64,000 bases of DNA from an uncultured Bacteroidia bacterium. Its GTDB lineage: Bacteria > Bacteroidota > Bacteroidia > Bacteroidales > Prolixibacteraceae. Below the pieces are notes generated by a model. The model did not search any database, was not told the DNA's origin, and saw only the letters and a list, made by a program, of their open reading frames with translations. Positions 36,765-45,172 of this stretch are shown piece after piece; the first letter of the stretch is position 1, and each line of letters starts with the position of its first letter. The stretch is taken from positions 1 to 64,000 of the forward strand of contig CAIXZH010000009.1 in assembly GCA_903923905.1 (NCBI GenBank), given 5' to 3'. The translations under genes were made by a program, and so were the position numbers.

Positions 36765-37844
36765 ATGAGCGTCCAAGAAAAATGGGAACTAATGGAGTTA
36801 CCTCTAAAAATTGACTTAGAGACAAGGCAAATTTTAAAAAGTTTACCTTCTGCTCATGCTGCTTTGGCTGAATTGAAAGGGATTGCTTCAACAATACCAA
36901 ACCAGAATATTTTAATTAATACACTCGGTTTGCAAGAAGCAAAAGACAGTTCTGCAATTGAAAACATTATCACGACACACGATGATTTATATAAATCAGA
37001 ACTGAACCTGGATACATTTAAGCCATTAAATGCTAAAGAGGTTCAGAATTATATTTCAGCTTTAAAAAAAGGATATGAACTGACTTCGCAAAGCGGCTTA
37101 TTGACAAACAGGATAATTTTGGAAATTCAGGAAGTCCTGGAAGAGAATACTGCAGGATTTCGAAAACTGCCAGGAACAGCATTAAAAAATGCGGCAACCG
37201 GCGAGACAATTTATACTCCGCCACAGGATTTTGATACGATTAACCGCCTGATGGCAAATCTTGAGAATTTTATGAATGACCCCGCGATTTGTGATTACGA
37301 TCCTTTAATTAAAATGGCGATTATTCATTTTCAATTCGAAAGTATTCATCCATTTTACGATGGGAATGGCCGGACTGGCAGGATTATTAATATTCTTTAT
37401 CTGATTCTCGAAAAGCTTCAGACGTTGCCAATCTTATATCTTAGCAGTTACATTATAAATCACAAATCGGATTATTATCGGCTATTACAGGAGGTGAGGG
37501 AAAAAAATTTCTGGGAAGAGTGGGTCCTATTTATGGTTCATGGAATCGAGAAAACCTCCAGGGAAACGATTGATCTGATCATTAAAATCAGGGAACTAAT
37601 GATGATTTATAAATACAAATTACGTGACAATTATAAGTTTTACAGTCAGGATTTGTTGAACAATTTATTTAAGCATCCATACACCAAGATTGAATTTGTT
37701 GTCAATGATCTTAATGTTTCACGGATTACTGCTGCGAATTATTTAAATAAATTGGCGGAGGATGGTTTGCTCAAAAAAGAAAAACTCGGAACCGGGAATT
37801 ATTACATCAATGTTCCTTTGGTTGAGTTATTGACCAGGCGATAG
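36765..37844 (+). CDS. fic: Fic family protein (class II) with C-terminal winged HTH
   Basis: A 359-residue enzyme that usually transfers AMP from ATP to Ser/Thr/Tyr of target proteins. An N-terminal Fic_N region carries the inhibitory motif SSAIEN (Glu near residue 66), which blocks ATP binding in class II Fic proteins. The full catalytic motif HPFYDGNGRTGR begins at H195. The last 70 residues form a winged helix-turn-helix (VVNDLNVSRITAANYLNKLA then EDGLLKKEKLGTGNYY). I start at ATG 36765 because it follows the operators. An ATG at 36735 would lie inside the promoter. The HTH and operators suggest autoregulation. The target protein is unknown. Confidence 0.92.
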   Translation: MSVQEKWELMELPLKIDLETRQILKSLPSAHAALAELKGIASTIPNQNILINTLGLQEAKDSSAIENIITTHDDLYKSELNLDTFKPLNAKEVQNYISALKKGYELTSQSGLLTNRIILEIQEVLEENTAGFRKLPGTALKNAATGETIYTPPQDFDTINRLMANLENFMNDPAICDYDPLIKMAIIHFQFESIHPFYDGNGRTGRIINILYLILEKLQTLPILYLSSYIINHKSDYYRLLQEVREKNFWEEWVLFMVHGIEKTSRETIDLIIKIRELMMIYKYKLRDNYKFYSQDLLNNLFKHPYTKIEFVVNDLNVSRITAANYLNKLAEDGLLKKEKLGTGNYYINVPLVELLTRR

Positions 37845-37885
37845 AACTATTCTTTCCGGGATGATTCCCGCCAGCATGACAAAAA

Positions 37886-37912
37886 AATCCCCGACATCTT
37901 CTGCCGGGGATT
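37886..37912 (-). terminator. terminator after the small lipoprotein gene
   Basis: AATCCCCG (37886-37893) pairs with CGGGGATT (37905-37912), with an 11-base loop. Read on the minus strand it is followed by TTTTTTTGTC. It separates the converging fic and lipoprotein genes. Confidence 0.8.
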
Positions 37913-37952
37913 AATTCGACTAACCAAACTATTGAAGGAAAACCAGGACCTA

Positions 37953-38330
37953 CTACTTATTACTTATCGAAAACTGACCTCCGCTACTGGATTTATCTGG
38001 AACAAACCATGTCAGCAGTTTATATAAGTTTCCCAGTATAGAAATACTCTTGGAAGTGGGCATTTTCAACGCCAGAAATTCATAAACCAGGAGTAAAACT
38101 CCGGATATGGTGGACCAAAAATTCTCATCTACCCATTTAATTGGTACCGGCGTTTCCGGTGCCGGCTGGGCTGTTTGGTCAACAGCATTCATTACCGGGA
38201 CCTGTAACTGAACATCTGCAACCTGCACAAACTGAGTTTGGGCGCTTACAGGTTTCATTTTTTCGGCAGGAGAACTGCATCCGACAATAAACAACCCGAT
38301 CATAAAAACGATAAGCAATAAATTTTTCAT
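37953..38330 (-). CDS. small lipoprotein of the phage-like lysis cassette
   Basis: A 125-residue protein with signal MKNLLLIVFMIGLFIVGC ending in a lipobox Cys. A Pro/Gln-rich middle (QTAQPAPETPVPIKW) follows, and a hydrophobic segment (STISGVLLLVYEFLALKMP) lies near residue 85. I do not recognise a family. Its place next to an endolysin suggests a spanin-like (Rz1-type) role, which is an inference. It has its own promoter at 38363-38393 and a terminator behind it. Confidence 0.65.
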   Translation of the reverse strand: MKNLLLIVFMIGLFIVGCSSPAEKMKPVSAQTQFVQVADVQLQVPVMNAVDQTAQPAPETPVPIKWVDENFWSTISGVLLLVYEFLALKMPTSKSISILGNLYKLLTWFVPDKSSSGGQFSISNK

Positions 38331-38362
38331 AATTTAATTTTTTGGGTTTATAATAAACTGAC

Positions 38363-38393
38363 CAAATTTCATCAACAACCGCTGGTCGCTAAA
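38363..38393 (-). promoter_or_regulatory. promoter of the small lipoprotein gene
   Basis: On the minus strand TTTA (38390-38393), 19 bases and GAAATTTG (38363-38370) approximate the Bacteroidota promoter. The upstream 13 bases TTTGTCCTTTAGC (38388-38400) are identical to those of the promoter at 39404-39434. Confidence 0.55.
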
Positions 38394-38412
38394 GGACAAA
38401 TTTTACTCTTAA

Positions 38413-38694
38413 CTAACCGCTCTCTTTTTTATCCTTGCGTTCCCGGATTCTGGCCACCCGCCGTAAAAGCCTTGCTACTTTTCTATCTTCCCGCGTTGAT
38501 GGCTCAACGGAACCTTCGGTAGATTCATGATCCATCGTAACATTGGCCGAGTTTCCCTGGCCGCGTAGTTTTAACTTTCCGATACTGGTATTGTCGTTGA
38601 TTACCGTTTCGGGTCCGTCCAATTTCAAAAAGATTACCAGTCCGGCGATGATGCCGGCAAACAGGGTTGACAGGTAGGTCCAAATGTTTTTCAT
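38413..38694 (-). CDS. small membrane protein of the lysis cassette
   Basis: A 93-residue protein with one N-terminal helix (TYLSTLFAGIIAGLVIFLKL) and a soluble tail ending in a strongly basic stretch (REDRKVARLLRRVARIRERK). No family recognised. It starts 2 bases after the endolysin stop on the minus strand. A holin- or antiholin-like role is possible from context only. Confidence 0.6.
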   Translation of the reverse strand: MKNIWTYLSTLFAGIIAGLVIFLKLDGPETVINDNTSIGKLKLRGQGNSANVTMDHESTEGSVEPSTREDRKVARLLRRVARIRERKDKKESG

Positions 38695-38696
38695 CC

Positions 38697-39053
38697 TTAA
38701 ATTTCATTTCGTTGAAAATGCGGCGTATCAATAAATCCACTCCAATTGCCACCCCATTTATTTTGGGGGGTTAATGTTTCCCACCAATCACCCAATGGTT
38801 GAATATCTGCCTTATTATAGGTCAGTTCCAAGGCTCCGGAGGAACCCTTTTTGAAGAAATTCAGATCAATGGCCATTCGATCCTGGTGCAGGCTATGGCG
38901 TAATTTCGATTTTCCGGAGGCGAAATGAAGATCCTGTTGCTCCTGTGTCCGGAAGAGCTCTCCGCCCGTAATGGTCAATCCAAACAGCGGAGCCTGCTCA
39001 ATTAGCTTTGCTGCATCCTGCAGAAAAGCGGCTTGTTGTTCAACTTTACTCAT
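38697..39053 (-). CDS. M15-type peptidoglycan peptidase (phage endolysin)
   Basis: A 118-residue single-domain enzyme of the VanY/L-alanyl-D-glutamate peptidase type found in phage. The zinc site is seen as H56 and D63 in SLHQDRMAIDLNFF and H112 in DTPHFQ. The segment GLTITGGELFRTQEQQDLHF matches the family's N-terminal half (it has the usual R-x3-Q-x3 pattern). No signal peptide is present, so it needs a holin to reach the wall. It overlaps the upstream gene by 8 bases. Confidence 0.85.
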   Translation of the reverse strand: MSKVEQQAAFLQDAAKLIEQAPLFGLTITGGELFRTQEQQDLHFASGKSKLRHSLHQDRMAIDLNFFKKGSSGALELTYNKADIQPLGDWWETLTPQNKWGGNWSGFIDTPHFQRNEI

Positions 39054-39396
39054 TGGTTGAATTTTTTTTATTGAAAATTTTAAGTTGATTGATTAGTTTG
39101 CGGTTTTCTTCTTCCAGCAGGTGCATCTTTTTGCGAAGCGTTTCGTTTTCCTGGACCACGTTTTTGACCTGTTGCTCCAAATCGCAATTGTCCCTACGCA
39201 GCTGGTCAATCTCTTCCTTGAATCGTTTTTCCATCCCCTCGCTCAATTCCCGCCACATCAAAACAATCTTGGCGGTGTTATCCAACTCTTTTGAATTTGC
39301 TTCAGCTGCTCTTTTTCGCATGGCAAATAACCAGGTTGCAAATGAAGCCGCCAGGGGTCCAATAATCAGCATTACTGTCTCATTCATTTTCTGCAA
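39046..39396 (-). CDS. holin-like membrane protein with coiled coil
   Basis: A 116-residue protein. One helix near residues 7-26 (VMLIIGPLAASFATWLFAMR) is followed by a long coiled coil (about 45-110, MEKRFKEEIDQLRRDNCDLE). It resembles small phage proteins encoded just before endolysins, so a holin or spanin-type role is likely, though no family is recognised. ATG 39387 is an alternative start. It is the first gene of the cassette and overlaps the endolysin gene. Confidence 0.65.
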   Translation of the reverse strand: MQKMNETVMLIIGPLAASFATWLFAMRKRAAEANSKELDNTAKIVLMWRELSEGMEKRFKEEIDQLRRDNCDLEQQVKNVVQENETLRKKMHLLEEENRKLINQLKIFNKKNSTNE

Positions 39397-39403
39397 TTTT
39401 TCC

Positions 39404-39434
39404 CAAACTTAAATTTTAGACCGGTGCGGCTAAA
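39404..39434 (-). promoter_or_regulatory. promoter of the lysis cassette
   Basis: On the minus strand TTTA (39431-39434), exactly 19 bases, then TAAGTTTG (39404-39411) fit TTTG-N19-TAnnTTTG with one mismatch. The -33 region TTTGTCCTTTAGC (39429-39441) is identical to that of the promoter at 38363. Confidence 0.65.
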
Positions 39435-39441
39435 GGACAAA

Positions 39442-39475
39442 AACCCCTGGAACATCGCAGAATATTCCGGGGGTT
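39442..39475 (-). terminator. terminator just upstream of the lysis promoter
   Basis: AACCCCTGGAA (39442-39452) pairs with TTCCGGGGGTT (39465-39475) with one wobble and a 12-base loop. On the minus strand the stem runs directly into TTTTTGTCC, the -33 region of the lysis promoter, so it blocks read-through from the glycoside hydrolase side. Confidence 0.8.
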
Positions 39476-39511
39476 CTTTTGCATCTTGCAGATAGATTTT
39501 CACACGAGTAA

Positions 39512-39584
39512 TTAGTCCCTATGTTTGAAAAATAAATAGAATAGCATAAGCCAATGAGCGTTATTTTTCAAACATAGGGACTAA
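39512..39584. repeat. perfect 24-bp inverted repeat at the edge of the phage-like region
   Basis: The left arm (39512-39535) begins TTAGTCCCTATGTTTGAAAA, and the right arm (39561-39584) is its exact reverse complement, with a 25-base centre. No T-run typical of a terminator follows on either side. It lies between the lysis cassette and the glycoside hydrolase locus and may be an element end, a recombination site or a regulatory hairpin. The rest of 39585-39730 shows no gene. Confidence 0.75.
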
Positions 39585-39730
39585 ATAGAATTTCATAATG
39601 AATTATACCCTAACGCATCTTGATATTTAAGAAATTGAACCCCTAAATTGACAAATGTTCTTCCTATTTGAGCGGATTAAGAGTTTTTAAAATCAGTGTT
39701 GTAGCATCAATAATATGATGCGAACAAAAA

Positions 39731-39767
39731 AAGAAGCCGTCTCAAAAGTGAAATGAAACGGATTCTT
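39731..39767 (-). terminator. terminator of the glycoside hydrolase locus
   Basis: AAGAAGCCGT (39731-39740) pairs with ACGGATTCTT (39758-39767) with one mismatch. On the minus strand it is followed by a T-run. It sits 43 bases past the GH2 stop. Confidence 0.75.
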
Positions 39768-39809
39768 ATCTTTTATTGAGTAACTTAATCCTGCAAATCA
39801 ATTAACTCA

Positions 39810-42212
39810 TCACCAGACTGTTATAATTCCGTTTCCCGGCCCCAGAGAGTCAGAGGATGCAGTCACTTTAATTATACCCGGTTTTGTTGGTCTGATAATC
39901 GCCAATACTCTTCCCTCATAAGCATTCCGGTTGTCTGTTTTATATTGCTCGTGACTGAACTGGTTGCCTGAATCGAGCCCGATTAAATCTCCTGTGCCCT
40001 CAACTGTTAACCTGATATTATTGGTGGAAAGGGGACATCTGTTCCCATTTTTGTCTGTTACCTCTACCGGAATATACACTAATTCACTTTTTGACCATTC
40101 AACCGTATCCTTCTCCGGATTCAAACTGAGGTGATCAGGATTACCGGCGGTATGGAGAATATGTTCGGCGATTAATTTGGAATGGTTAAAAGCCACCGCC
40201 TTCAAAGTACCTTCCTTGTAATTTACCTGATAAATGGCCTGATAGGTATCTTTATTGACCTCCTTACGCCCAAGGCTTTTATTATTCAGAAACAGTTCAA
40301 CCTGTTCACAATTACTGTAAACAAATACGGTATCTACATCCTCTTTTTGAAAATTCCAATGAGATGCCACAGTGAAGCGTTGCCATTGAAATTTACCCTT
40401 CTTTTTAACATTCACTGCAATATGAACCATCGGATTCTCAGACCAATAGCTTTGACGGATATAATAGGTTGTTTTTTCGAAGCCGGCCAGATCAATCAGT
40501 CCCCATTCCCAACCTTTTCGGGGCCAGTTAACCGCTTCACCCTGATAGTCGATACCCACCCATAGAAATTCTCCGGTAACATATCGGTTATCTCGAATGG
40601 ATAACCAGTTTTTCAGGTCTGCAAAGGTTTCAGTTCCCAGAAAAATCCGGTTAGGATAGGTTTTATGCTCGTCGGTATACAAACCGGGAAAATATCGATC
40701 GATGTAATTATACCCGGCAATATCCATCGTGTCCATAAACCCGGATCGATTTGCAAAAGGTGACCAGTCACAAGCTGCAACTACCGGTCGAGTAGAATCC
40801 ACCTCTTTCACCCATGACTTAAGTTGTGACAATTTTGCAACTCCCTCAGGAATTCGCTGATCAGGAACCTCATTACCAACAGAATATATAAATACAGAGG
40901 GATGGTTTCTGTCGCGGTAAACCATCGTTTTTAAATCTGTTTCAGCCCACTGATTAAAGAACAGGTGATAACTATAAGGTCTCTTGCCTTCCGGATTTTC
41001 AGAATAGCCCCACTGCCAGGTTGTATTCCATTCATCGAATGCCTCAGCCATCATGTAAAATCCCAATTCATCGCATATTTCAATAAATACGGGGTCGACT
41101 GGTCCATGGGTACGAATGGCATTGCACCCCATAGCTTTTAATTTCTGAAGACGATAACGCCACATATCCTTTGGGACAGCTGTACCAAAAGAGCCTGCAT
41201 CCTTATGAAGGCATACACCTTTAATAATGGTCTTTCTCCCGTTGACCAACATCCCATCTTTCGCATTAAATTCAATTTTTCGGATACCCACCCTGATTGT
41301 TTCTTCATCAATCAATTTTCCATCAATCAGAAGCTGATTTACAAGTTTATAGAGATAAGGGGATGAATCGGACCAAAGTTGCGGATTTTTAACCTCCATA
41401 TTCAAATTGCCTGTCAGTGAACTGTAATCGGATAAAGTTGCTGAAGTCTCAGCGCTACCCTGAATATCACCCTCATTATCTATTAGTTGTGAAATAATCT
41501 GGCACTGTTTGACAATGTGCAGGATACTATCGGGATATGCCTGAAAAGCAATGGTCTTACTTTCATGGAAATTATGTGAAATAATATCAAAACTCACTTT
41601 CACCTTTGCAAGATGCTCAGAAATTTCGGATGTCGTAAAAAATATCCCATTTGATTTAAAATGTTGCTGGGGTTTGACCAATAGAAACACACTCCTGTTA
41701 ATTCCGGAGCCAGTATACCAGCGGCAACTGGGTTGCAATGAATGGTCCACTTTTACAGCCAGTACATTTTGCTGATCGCCATATTTTAAATTTGGGGTCA
41801 GATCATATTCGAAAGTACTAAAACCATAGGGGCGGTTTCCAAGATAAACACCATTGAGATAAACGGTGCTGTTCATATAAACGCCATCAAAACGGATCGA
41901 GATACGTTTCCCCTTCAGATCTGCCGGCAACTTAAACGATTTGCGGTAACAACCAATCCCGTTTGGGAGGAATCCCCCCGACTCGTCAGCGGGATTTGCC
42001 TGATCAAATTCCCCCTCTATTGACCAGTCATGGGGCAATTCAACGCCCCGCCATGAGAGAGCATCAAAATCTGGCACCATGAATCCCGGAACTTCACCTA
42101 AATGAAATTTCCAGTCTGAGTTAAATTTATTGGTTCTTCCGAAATCCGGTTGATTGGCATACCCATATTCAGCAAGGAAAAAGATGAGGATTAGGAAGGA
42201 AATTCTTTTCAT
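39810..42212 (-). CDS. glycoside hydrolase family 2 (beta-galactosidase-like)
   Basis: An 800-residue exported enzyme (signal MKRISFLILIFFLAEYGYAN). The GH2 sugar-binding domain (about 30-185), an immunoglobulin-like domain (190-315), the TIM barrel (315-620) and C-terminal beta domains are in the standard order. The acid/base is E448 in SVGNEVPDQR and the nucleophile E528 in LGTETFADL. It removes terminal beta-linked galactose or glucuronate from the outside of a polymer. The exact sugar cannot be told. It is the last gene of the locus and has a terminator behind it. Confidence 0.92.
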   Translation of the reverse strand: MKRISFLILIFFLAEYGYANQPDFGRTNKFNSDWKFHLGEVPGFMVPDFDALSWRGVELPHDWSIEGEFDQANPADESGGFLPNGIGCYRKSFKLPADLKGKRISIRFDGVYMNSTVYLNGVYLGNRPYGFSTFEYDLTPNLKYGDQQNVLAVKVDHSLQPSCRWYTGSGINRSVFLLVKPQQHFKSNGIFFTTSEISEHLAKVKVSFDIISHNFHESKTIAFQAYPDSILHIVKQCQIISQLIDNEGDIQGSAETSATLSDYSSLTGNLNMEVKNPQLWSDSSPYLYKLVNQLLIDGKLIDEETIRVGIRKIEFNAKDGMLVNGRKTIIKGVCLHKDAGSFGTAVPKDMWRYRLQKLKAMGCNAIRTHGPVDPVFIEICDELGFYMMAEAFDEWNTTWQWGYSENPEGKRPYSYHLFFNQWAETDLKTMVYRDRNHPSVFIYSVGNEVPDQRIPEGVAKLSQLKSWVKEVDSTRPVVAACDWSPFANRSGFMDTMDIAGYNYIDRYFPGLYTDEHKTYPNRIFLGTETFADLKNWLSIRDNRYVTGEFLWVGIDYQGEAVNWPRKGWEWGLIDLAGFEKTTYYIRQSYWSENPMVHIAVNVKKKGKFQWQRFTVASHWNFQKEDVDTVFVYSNCEQVELFLNNKSLGRKEVNKDTYQAIYQVNYKEGTLKAVAFNHSKLIAEHILHTAGNPDHLSLNPEKDTVEWSKSELVYIPVEVTDKNGNRCPLSTNNIRLTVEGTGDLIGLDSGNQFSHEQYKTDNRNAYEGRVLAIIRPTKPGIIKVTASSDSLGPGNGIITVW

Positions 42213-42263
42213 TGAATAACTTAATTAATTAAATTATAGCACATCACTTAATATTTTGACAAT

Positions 42264-45170
42264 CTAAATCAGAATGGATTGGAACGTGTAATTACCTGAT
42301 CCAACTTCAAATATGGTTTTGCCATTTTCTTCGCCTAAATATTGTAACCCATCGGCTTGATTAGCAGGTAGTCCTGACTCCAGGATTTGTGATCCCGGTT
42401 TTGCGGTCACATATATTGTAGCGGATGCATTGACCGGAATGGAGACCTCCATCGTAAGTTTTCTGTTTTCCCTTTTCCAGGAACTTTTTATCCTCCCGTA
42501 AAGGCAATCGTGATAACCATTTACAAAGCTAAGGTCACCTACAATTGAAGGATTGATAATAAAATGCTTAAAACCTGGTGCATTCCGATCAATCTGAATT
42601 CCTGCCAGGTATTGGTAAAAATACGCGCTGATCAGACAAAACGGGGTATGATTGCGCGAATCGTATCCGTCCCAGCTTTCCCACATCGAGTTGGCCCCCT
42701 GTTCAATCATATAACCCCAACCCGGGTAATTTTTCTGAGTGGTAATTTTAAAGGCCAATTCAGGATTTACCTCTGGAAGATATTCCATAAGGGCTGAAGT
42801 ACCCAAAAAACCTGTACTAAGCCGGTCTCCCCAGCCATGAATATCCTGAACCAGGTTTGCAAGAACGGCCTCCTGATTTTCTTTAGGTACCAACCCGTAT
42901 TCCAGCGGAACGATATTCGCTGATTGCCTGTATTTGGTGGGTTTATCGCCATGATAGGTCAACGAATTTGCATCGTAAAATTCATGATTAAAGCTTGTGG
43001 CTATCCGGTTGGCCCACTCCACCATTTCAAGTGCTTCTTTCTCCCGACCAAACAGATGATTAAATTCAGATAATCTCTTCACAATCAAATAATGTGATGC
43101 AGTTCCATAAAGGGTGAATCCTTCGGGTGGGGCCATGGTATTGTTCCGAATGGTATCATTGATATTCATCAGCGGAGCAATCCAGTCACCAAGCACATCA
43201 GTAATGATTTCCGGTTTTCCTGCCACCTGTCGTCGCATGCTACTTTTGGCAAACCGAAGCATGACCTCATAATTTTTCCTGATGGGTAGCGTATCGGCAT
43301 AAAATCCGAGTACTTCCCAGGGAATAAAAACGATAGCAGCTGGCCACACCGTTGAGCCATTCATATCATAATTTGTGGCCGGTGCCACCGTAGCCAAGCC
43401 ACCCACACTACTTTGAGTCCCCGCCAGATCGCTCATCCATTTGGTATAGAAACCTGCCATATTAAAATTATACATCGCGGCTTTGGCGGCCATATAATTA
43501 TCAGCAGTCCATCCCTGTTTCTCACGATGAGGACAGTCAGTGGCAATGCTATGGTAGTTATTAAGCAGGCTGTTCACCGCATTTTTCTGGGTCTGATTGA
43601 TCTCAGCGTTGGAGCAGGTAAAATCACCGGCCAGCTCAACGTCTGTATGAACAGGGACACCTGAAACCTGATCAACGGTCACACCATCATCGACAGTGAC
43701 CCGTATAAACTGGAAACCTTTGTATGAAAAGTGACATTCGAAACTCTCCACACCACAACCTTTAAGAATATATCCGTTTTGTTGCCTAACATTGAGGCCC
43801 TTGTCGTAAAATGCTGCATATTGTTTATCCCTGATGTTATAGTTGAATCTTGATGGTGTAAGGTTCGGAATAAGTTCCCGGTCTGAGGGTGTTTCACAAT
43901 ATTCCACCAATACCTTGGCACCTGCAGATCCCCTCACTTTCAACCTGGCCCATCCTGAAATATTTTTCCCGATATCGTAAACCGAAATCCCTTGCCCCTT
44001 TTGATAGGTTTTTACCGGAGCCAAAGGTGATAAACACCTGACAGGTGGCATCATCTGTGATTCCAGCCTAGCATCCCACTGAACAACTGAAGCTCCCCTC
44101 CAGCCATCATTTTTAAATGAAGCCGATGACCACCCCTTCTGCTCCAGCCTCGCATCGTAGAGTTCACCGTGTCGGGTATCATCATAAACAACAGGGCCAC
44201 CGGTAGTTTTCCAGCTGTTGTCTGAAATCACATTTGATTTGGTGCCATCAGCATATTCCAGACTCAGCATTACGATTACCTTGGGTTGGTCAATCCATGA
44301 AGAGACACTTAAACCCCATATGTCATTACAAAGCGGATTGTATTGTCCCCTTCCAAGCATCACTCCAATAGCGTTTGTCCCCACATTCAATTGATTGGTG
44401 ACATCATAAGTGACGTACATCGAGCGTTGGTCAAAATTTGTCCAGGCCGGATCAAGAACATGATCGCCGACCTTTTTCCCGTTCAAAAAAGCTTCATAAT
44501 ATCCTAAACCACAAATAAAAAGGTTCGCAGAACTGATTTTTTTATTCAACTGAAACTCTTTCCGGAACAATGGTGACGGATCATATTTGGGTTTAGCCAT
44601 TTCATAAAGGGTAAAGATGGTACTGTCTTTTCCGGTCTTCCAGGGCCAGGAAGTATTGGGCCATGAAACCGGTTTTAGATTTACCAGTTCATTATCCTTA
44701 TGTTGCTTCCACTCTTTTTTCCATTGTTCACCATCTTTAAATGCAATCCATTGTGCCTTTTGCCAATCCTGCCGGGAGAGCAGTCCCATAGACCACGAGG
44801 CTGGCTTGCTCCATTCGGTGGCTCTGTTATCAACATCCCAAACTCTTACTTTCCAGTAATATTTCGAATTTGAGTGCAAGGGTTTGCCCTTGTATTCCAA
44901 TTGTACAGACTGACCCAGGTCAAGTCTTCCGGTATTCCACATGTCACCTGAGTTGTTTGCCAGGTTTTCGGAGGTGGAAGATACCATAATCTGAAATGCC
45001 CGTTGCATATCTCCCCGTTTTGAAGAGCTGATTTGCCAGCTTAAACGGGGTGAAATTGCGTCAACACCGATGGGATTGACCAGATATTCACAACGAAGGT
45101 GATCTACCTCAGCAGCCTGAGCCAGGGTGTGGGAAAAAAGGAGGATCAAAATTGCAGCACATTTATTCAT
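42264..45170 (-). CDS. GH78 alpha-L-rhamnosidase (full-length)
   Basis: A 968-residue exported enzyme (signal ending HTLAQAA). The N-terminal domain begins with the family pattern LRCEYLVNPIGVDAISPRLS, followed by beta domains, the six-hairpin (alpha/alpha)6 catalytic domain and a C-terminal beta domain. The catalytic loop is DCPHREKQGWTADNYMA near residue 545, and the later MWESWDGYDSRNHTPFC is the second conserved acidic segment. It should release alpha-L-rhamnose from plant-type polysaccharides or glycosides. It starts 2 bases after the GH127 stop. Confidence 0.94.
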   Translation of the reverse strand: MNKCAAILILLFSHTLAQAAEVDHLRCEYLVNPIGVDAISPRLSWQISSSKRGDMQRAFQIMVSSTSENLANNSGDMWNTGRLDLGQSVQLEYKGKPLHSNSKYYWKVRVWDVDNRATEWSKPASWSMGLLSRQDWQKAQWIAFKDGEQWKKEWKQHKDNELVNLKPVSWPNTSWPWKTGKDSTIFTLYEMAKPKYDPSPLFRKEFQLNKKISSANLFICGLGYYEAFLNGKKVGDHVLDPAWTNFDQRSMYVTYDVTNQLNVGTNAIGVMLGRGQYNPLCNDIWGLSVSSWIDQPKVIVMLSLEYADGTKSNVISDNSWKTTGGPVVYDDTRHGELYDARLEQKGWSSASFKNDGWRGASVVQWDARLESQMMPPVRCLSPLAPVKTYQKGQGISVYDIGKNISGWARLKVRGSAGAKVLVEYCETPSDRELIPNLTPSRFNYNIRDKQYAAFYDKGLNVRQQNGYILKGCGVESFECHFSYKGFQFIRVTVDDGVTVDQVSGVPVHTDVELAGDFTCSNAEINQTQKNAVNSLLNNYHSIATDCPHREKQGWTADNYMAAKAAMYNFNMAGFYTKWMSDLAGTQSSVGGLATVAPATNYDMNGSTVWPAAIVFIPWEVLGFYADTLPIRKNYEVMLRFAKSSMRRQVAGKPEIITDVLGDWIAPLMNINDTIRNNTMAPPEGFTLYGTASHYLIVKRLSEFNHLFGREKEALEMVEWANRIATSFNHEFYDANSLTYHGDKPTKYRQSANIVPLEYGLVPKENQEAVLANLVQDIHGWGDRLSTGFLGTSALMEYLPEVNPELAFKITTQKNYPGWGYMIEQGANSMWESWDGYDSRNHTPFCLISAYFYQYLAGIQIDRNAPGFKHFIINPSIVGDLSFVNGYHDCLYGRIKSSWKRENRKLTMEVSIPVNASATIYVTAKPGSQILESGLPANQADGLQYLGEENGKTIFEVGSGNYTFQSILI

Positions 45171-45172
45171 AA

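Noticed and set aside
39512-39584. Inverted repeat as a CRISPR unit or IS end
   Set aside because: There are only two inverted arms, no direct repeat array, and no transposase gene inside or beside it.
39397-39810. A direct repeat of the tRNA-Met 3' end as the far attachment site
   Set aside because: I looked for the GGTTCTCGCTACA end in this stretch and found only short chance similarity (ACCGGTGCGGCTA), so no att pair is called.
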